Of a DNA stretch of 6,582 nucleotides, positions 6,258 to 6,582 are shown piece by piece; position 1 is the first letter of the stretch, and every line of letters begins with the position of its first letter. The position numbers and the translations under genes were made by a program. Origin of the DNA: a bacterium (GTDB lineage Bacteria > SZUA-182 > DTGQ01); the NCBI GenBank assembly GCA_023512255.1, contig JAILZY010000138.1:1-6582 (forward strand), in the 5' to 3' direction. The notes below the pieces were generated by a model. The model was given only the letters and a program-made list of their open reading frames with translations, ran no database searches and was not told the DNA's origin.

Positions 6258-6347
6258 ATGGACAAATATGCCGATGAATTATCAGTTTTAACATCTTCAG
6301 TAATTCAGCGTTCGGATTGTAATCAAGATGAGGAAAAATCATTATGA
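6258..6347 (+). CDS. Possible 29-aa small ORF translationally coupled to the next gene
   Basis: An ATG at 6258 opens a 29-codon frame (starting MDKYADELSV, ending DEEKSL), hydrophilic and mostly acidic, with one cysteine. Its stop TGA (6345-6347) overlaps the ATG of the following gene (6344-6346) as ATGA, a classic arrangement for translational coupling. The ribosome site is weak (CAGG around 6246-6249, 8 nt upstream). The frame is closed by a stop at 6240-6242, so it cannot be longer. No family is recognised. It may be a leader peptide or a chance frame; the overlap is the only real support. Confidence 0.2.
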   Translation: MDKYADELSVLTSSVIQRSDCNQDEEKSL

Positions 6348-6582
6348 AAAAGAAGAGAGCGGTTTTGATCCTAATTATACTGGTCAATATCGGATGCATT
6401 CTTGGCTGGCCCTTTGAGTGTGGATTTGCAGGTGAGGCCGATCAGCCCCTATTCTTGACCGGGGATGGACTTTGTGGCCAAGATTTCAACCAATCCCCAA
6501 GCTCTTGGGAGCTTCCATTCCAATATGCCCAGACCTCCTGGCCATCCATACACCGGGATGGCCGAAACTCAAACTACCTCCC
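6344..6582 (+). CDS. Exported protein, N-terminal part only (possible beta-propeller)
   Basis: The frame is open from 6344 to the window end, giving 79 complete codons of a longer protein. Residues 1-29 form a signal peptide: MKKKR, then a hydrophobic stretch to about residue 22, with likely cleavage near GFA|GE (29/30). C18 lies in NIGC, a poor lipobox, so lipidation is doubtful. The start is supported by GAGGA at 6330-6334, 9 nt upstream. The mature start is polar, and near its end comes TSWPSIHRDGRNSNYLP. This resembles the first strand of PQQ-like beta-propeller proteins, which often read 'WP.f..D..nsg'. That is a weak match from a single segment. It is divergent from the large secreted gene, with repeat copy B between them. 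Confidence 0.75.
   Translation, partial: MKKKRAVLILIILVNIGCILGWPFECGFAGEADQPLFLTGDGLCGQDFNQSPSSWELPFQYAQTSWPSIHRDGRNSNYL

Noticed and set aside
1-6582. tRNA, rRNA, CRISPR array, prophage or replication origin
   Set aside because: No cloverleaf with conserved tRNA bases, rRNA signature, regularly spaced repeats or DnaA-box cluster was seen on either strand.

Overview
The window looks like a chromosomal stretch of a Gram-negative, probably uncultured bacterium of moderate GC content. A glycine-zipper/OmpA lipoprotein implies an outer membrane. Start codons have strong AGGAGG-type ribosome sites, and intergenic regions are AT-rich and carry repeats. The mix of a DUF3467 protein, MopE-type calcium motifs and a non-cellulosomal cohesin/dockerin protein is reminiscent of Desulfobacterota-like or candidate-phylum genomes. 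That placement is inference only; no rRNA or marker gene is present.

Layout from left to right. (1) 1-105 is a leader with a long imperfect dyad, followed by a small DUF3467-family gene (+, 106-432). (2) 433-688 is non-coding, followed by an OmpA-family lipoprotein gene (+, 689-1348). (3) Convergent to it is a peptidoglycan-binding/CHAP-type amidase gene (-, 1430-2197). (4) A roughly 130-bp element made of three consecutive hairpins (2215-2346) separates that gene from (5) a very large secreted protein gene (-, 2370-5858, 1162 aa). The large protein carries a CLCA-type zinc metallopeptidase domain, a von Willebrand A domain, beta-sandwich linkers, two MopE-like calcium motifs, a cohesin domain and a C-terminal dockerin. 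(6) 5859-6343 is non-coding and holds a structured-looking leader and a second copy of the triple-hairpin element in opposite orientation (6083-6226). A possible 29-codon ORF there ends in an ATGA overlap with (7) the start of another exported protein (+, from 6344) that runs off the window.

Functionally the region is dominated by cell-envelope and secreted proteins: an outer-membrane/peptidoglycan tether, a cell-wall hydrolase, a modular surface protease/adhesin and an exported protein that may be a beta-propeller. No operon linking all of them is evident, because strands alternate. The two strongest points of interest are the domain architecture of the 1162-aa protein (a bacterial CLCA homologue carrying both halves of a cohesin-dockerin pair) and the inverted pair of triple-hairpin elements on either side of it, whose stems are conserved while their tips vary.
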